NCBI GenBank assembly: GCA_945862045.1
Contig: CAMAWR010000002.1
Coordinates: 1 to 64,000 of the forward strand
From: Bifidobacterium breve
GTDB taxonomy: Bacteria; Actinomycetota; Acidimicrobiia; Acidimicrobiales; Ilumatobacteraceae
Length of the DNA stretch: 64,000 nt
Direction: 5' to 3'
Under the pieces are notes generated by a model. That model was given only the letters and a program-made list of their open reading frames with translations, searched no databases and had not been told where the DNA came from. Position 1 is the first letter of the stretch. Each line of letters begins with the position of its first letter. Positions 62,878-64,000 of the stretch are shown in pieces. A program made the translations under genes and the position numbers.

Positions 62878-64000
62878 CGGTTGACTACTTCGTCGCGAAT
62901 TTCATGGATTGACCGACGACGTGTTGGCAACACTGCCAGCAGTGTGCCGAATGCCATCACGAAGGTTCCGATCCACATCCACAAAACGAGTGGCTTGACG
63001 AAAACTTTGATGCGTGCCTGGCCCGAGTCTTGCCGCACGGGTGGCTCGAGCGTCAGATACACGTCGTGGGTGAAACTGGTGCGCACCGACGGGGTACCGA
63101 CGTTCATGCCGATCCGCGTGTATTTCGTGATTGATGGCGAATACTGCTGCCCACCGTCCACACTCACCAATGCCCGCACCGTCGTACTGCGCGCATCGCG
63201 CACTTCGACGACGTCAATAAGTTCGAATGTGTGCCCGGCAAATTTGGCGACTTGACCCGTGACGAGGTCGATTTCTTGGCTGCGGGTGAACGAATTCGAC
63301 GCGGCGAGTGCGACACAAATGAGAATCACACCGAGATGCACGATCATTCCGCCGTTGGCGCGACCGACGAACCCGCGTAGCCGCTGCACTCGCACCGCAC
63401 GAATCAAATGTCGCAACGCGCTACCGGCGGCAAAACCACCCAAACCGAACGCCAACAGCGGTGCCACACCCGAGGCACCAGCCACAAGTGAAACGCCGAG
63501 TGCGGCGAGGCCGAGCAACGCCGGCCCAAGCAAGCGTTGTGACATCACTTCGCGACCGTCTTGACGCCACGGCAAGACCGGTGCCACCGCCATGATGAAC
63601 AGCATGGTGAGACCAATCGGAATCGTGAGACGATCGAAGAACGGTTCGCCGACGACCACCTGACGTTGTTGCAACGCTTCGACAACGAGCGGAAACACCG
63701 TGCCGAGCAGTACGACGAAGGCGAATACCGCAAACAGCACGTTGTTCACGAGCCAGGCACCCTCGCGCGAAAACACCGTGGTGATGGCGCCACTCGCCCG
63801 CAATTGATCGCCGCGCAAAAACACCAGCACCAACGACACCGCCACAATGACCGCGAACATCACCAATAACCACGGCCCGATGGCGCTTTCTGAAAATGCG
63901 TGCACACTATTCAGCACCCCCGAACGGGTGAGGAACGTGCCAAGAATCGTGAGGCTGAACGTGGCGATAAGCAACGACACGTTCCATACCCGTAGCAACC
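62874..64000 (-). CDS. ccmF: CcmF-type cytochrome c heme lyase, N terminus beyond window edge
   Basis: About 375 residues of the C-terminal part are visible. VWNVSLLIATFSLTILGTFLTRSG is the conserved CcmF block after the WWD region (written here as VWNVSLL and GTFLTRSGV), followed by AFSESAIGPWLL, several helices, a periplasmic beta domain and a last helix with LVLWMWIGTFVMAFGTLLAVLP. Part of System I cytochrome c maturation in the E. coli order F-G-H. The start is to the right of the window. Confidence 0.92.
   Translation of the reverse strand, partial: LLRVWNVSLLIATFSLTILGTFLTRSGVLNSVHAFSESAIGPWLLVMFAVIVAVSLVLVFLRGDQLRASGAITTVFSREGAWLVNNVLFAVFAFVVLLGTVFPLVVEALQQRQVVVGEPFFDRLTIPIGLTMLFIMAVAPVLPWRQDGREVMSQRLLGPALLGLAALGVSLVAGASGVAPLLAFGLGGFAAGSALRHLIRAVRVQRLRGFVGRANGGMIVHLGVILICVALAASNSFTRSQEIDLVTGQVAKFAGHTFELIDVVEVRDARSTTVRALVSVDGGQQYSPSITKYTRIGMNVGTPSVRTSFTHDVYLTLEPPVRQDSGQARIKVFVKPLVLWMWIGTFVMAFGTLLAVLPTRRRSIHEIRDEVVNR

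Overview
The window most likely comes from a high-G+C actinobacterium, probably class Acidimicrobiia (Ilumatobacter-like aquatic lineages). The evidence is an actinobacterial gene order (argS-lysA-hom-thrC-rho-prfA-prmC followed by wecA-atp, close to Mycobacterium tuberculosis Rv1292-Rv1311), a WhiB1-type regulator near a PdtaS-type kinase, the phosphatase/DUF3090/SCO1664 trio, DUF3107, a BagA/BagB-type ATPase pair and an FrhB-family protein suggesting coenzyme F420. Coding density is very high: no gap exceeds about 150 bases, many genes overlap by 1-14 bases, and several convergent pairs share a 4-base palindromic double stop. The class assignment is an inference from gene content, not from a marker-gene tree. 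Layout: 1-7703 (minus) is the F1Fo ATP synthase operon, with two b-type subunits (b and b') plus AtpI-like and AtpZ-like assembly genes; atpC runs off the left edge. 7757-10695 (minus) holds wecA, glyA and rpiB. 10747-12234 (plus) is a thiolase-like protein without the usual nucleophilic Cys. 12243-22765 (minus) is argS-lysA-hom-thrC-rho-unknown-prfA-prmC, with thrB and rpmE absent from their usual places. A tRNA-Arg(CCG) at 22874 is followed immediately by an AT-richer membrane protein gene that looks acquired. 24644-26200 holds a divergent nucleoside hydrolase and BioY. 26235-37472 (minus) holds two complete tandem Dpp/Opp-type ABC transporter operons, each with a strong hairpin between the binding-protein and permease genes. 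37616-41924 holds YqeY, a DsbB-like/TlpA-like thiol pair and a znuABC zinc operon with a Zur-like operator. 41921-45948 holds Ogt, DUF805, an acyl-CoA dehydrogenase, an FrhB-family protein and a family 5 uracil-DNA glycosylase. 45990-47796 is the phosphatase/DUF3090/SCO1664 operon. 47821-51353 holds EtfAB, a lipid kinase and a GDPD. 51437-60187 holds WhiB1, a large membrane protein, PdtaS, BagA/B, DUF3107, Mrp and a SufR-like regulator. 60184-64000 holds a molybdopterin oxidoreductase, SixA and part of a System I cytochrome c maturation operon (ccmF-ccmG-ccmH). How the parts connect: energy metabolism (ATP synthase, ETF, acyl-CoA dehydrogenase, cytochrome c maturation), nutrient uptake (peptides, zinc, biotin, nucleosides) and Fe-S/redox sensing (WhiB1, SufR-like/Mrp) dominate. 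The most unusual sequence-level signal is a recurrent promoter layout: a TAnnnT hexamer 6-9 bases before the start codon with no Shine-Dalgarno sequence, which implies leaderless mRNAs. In two places opposing copies of this hexamer overlap between divergent genes. No CRISPR array, insertion sequence, prophage or rRNA gene was found.
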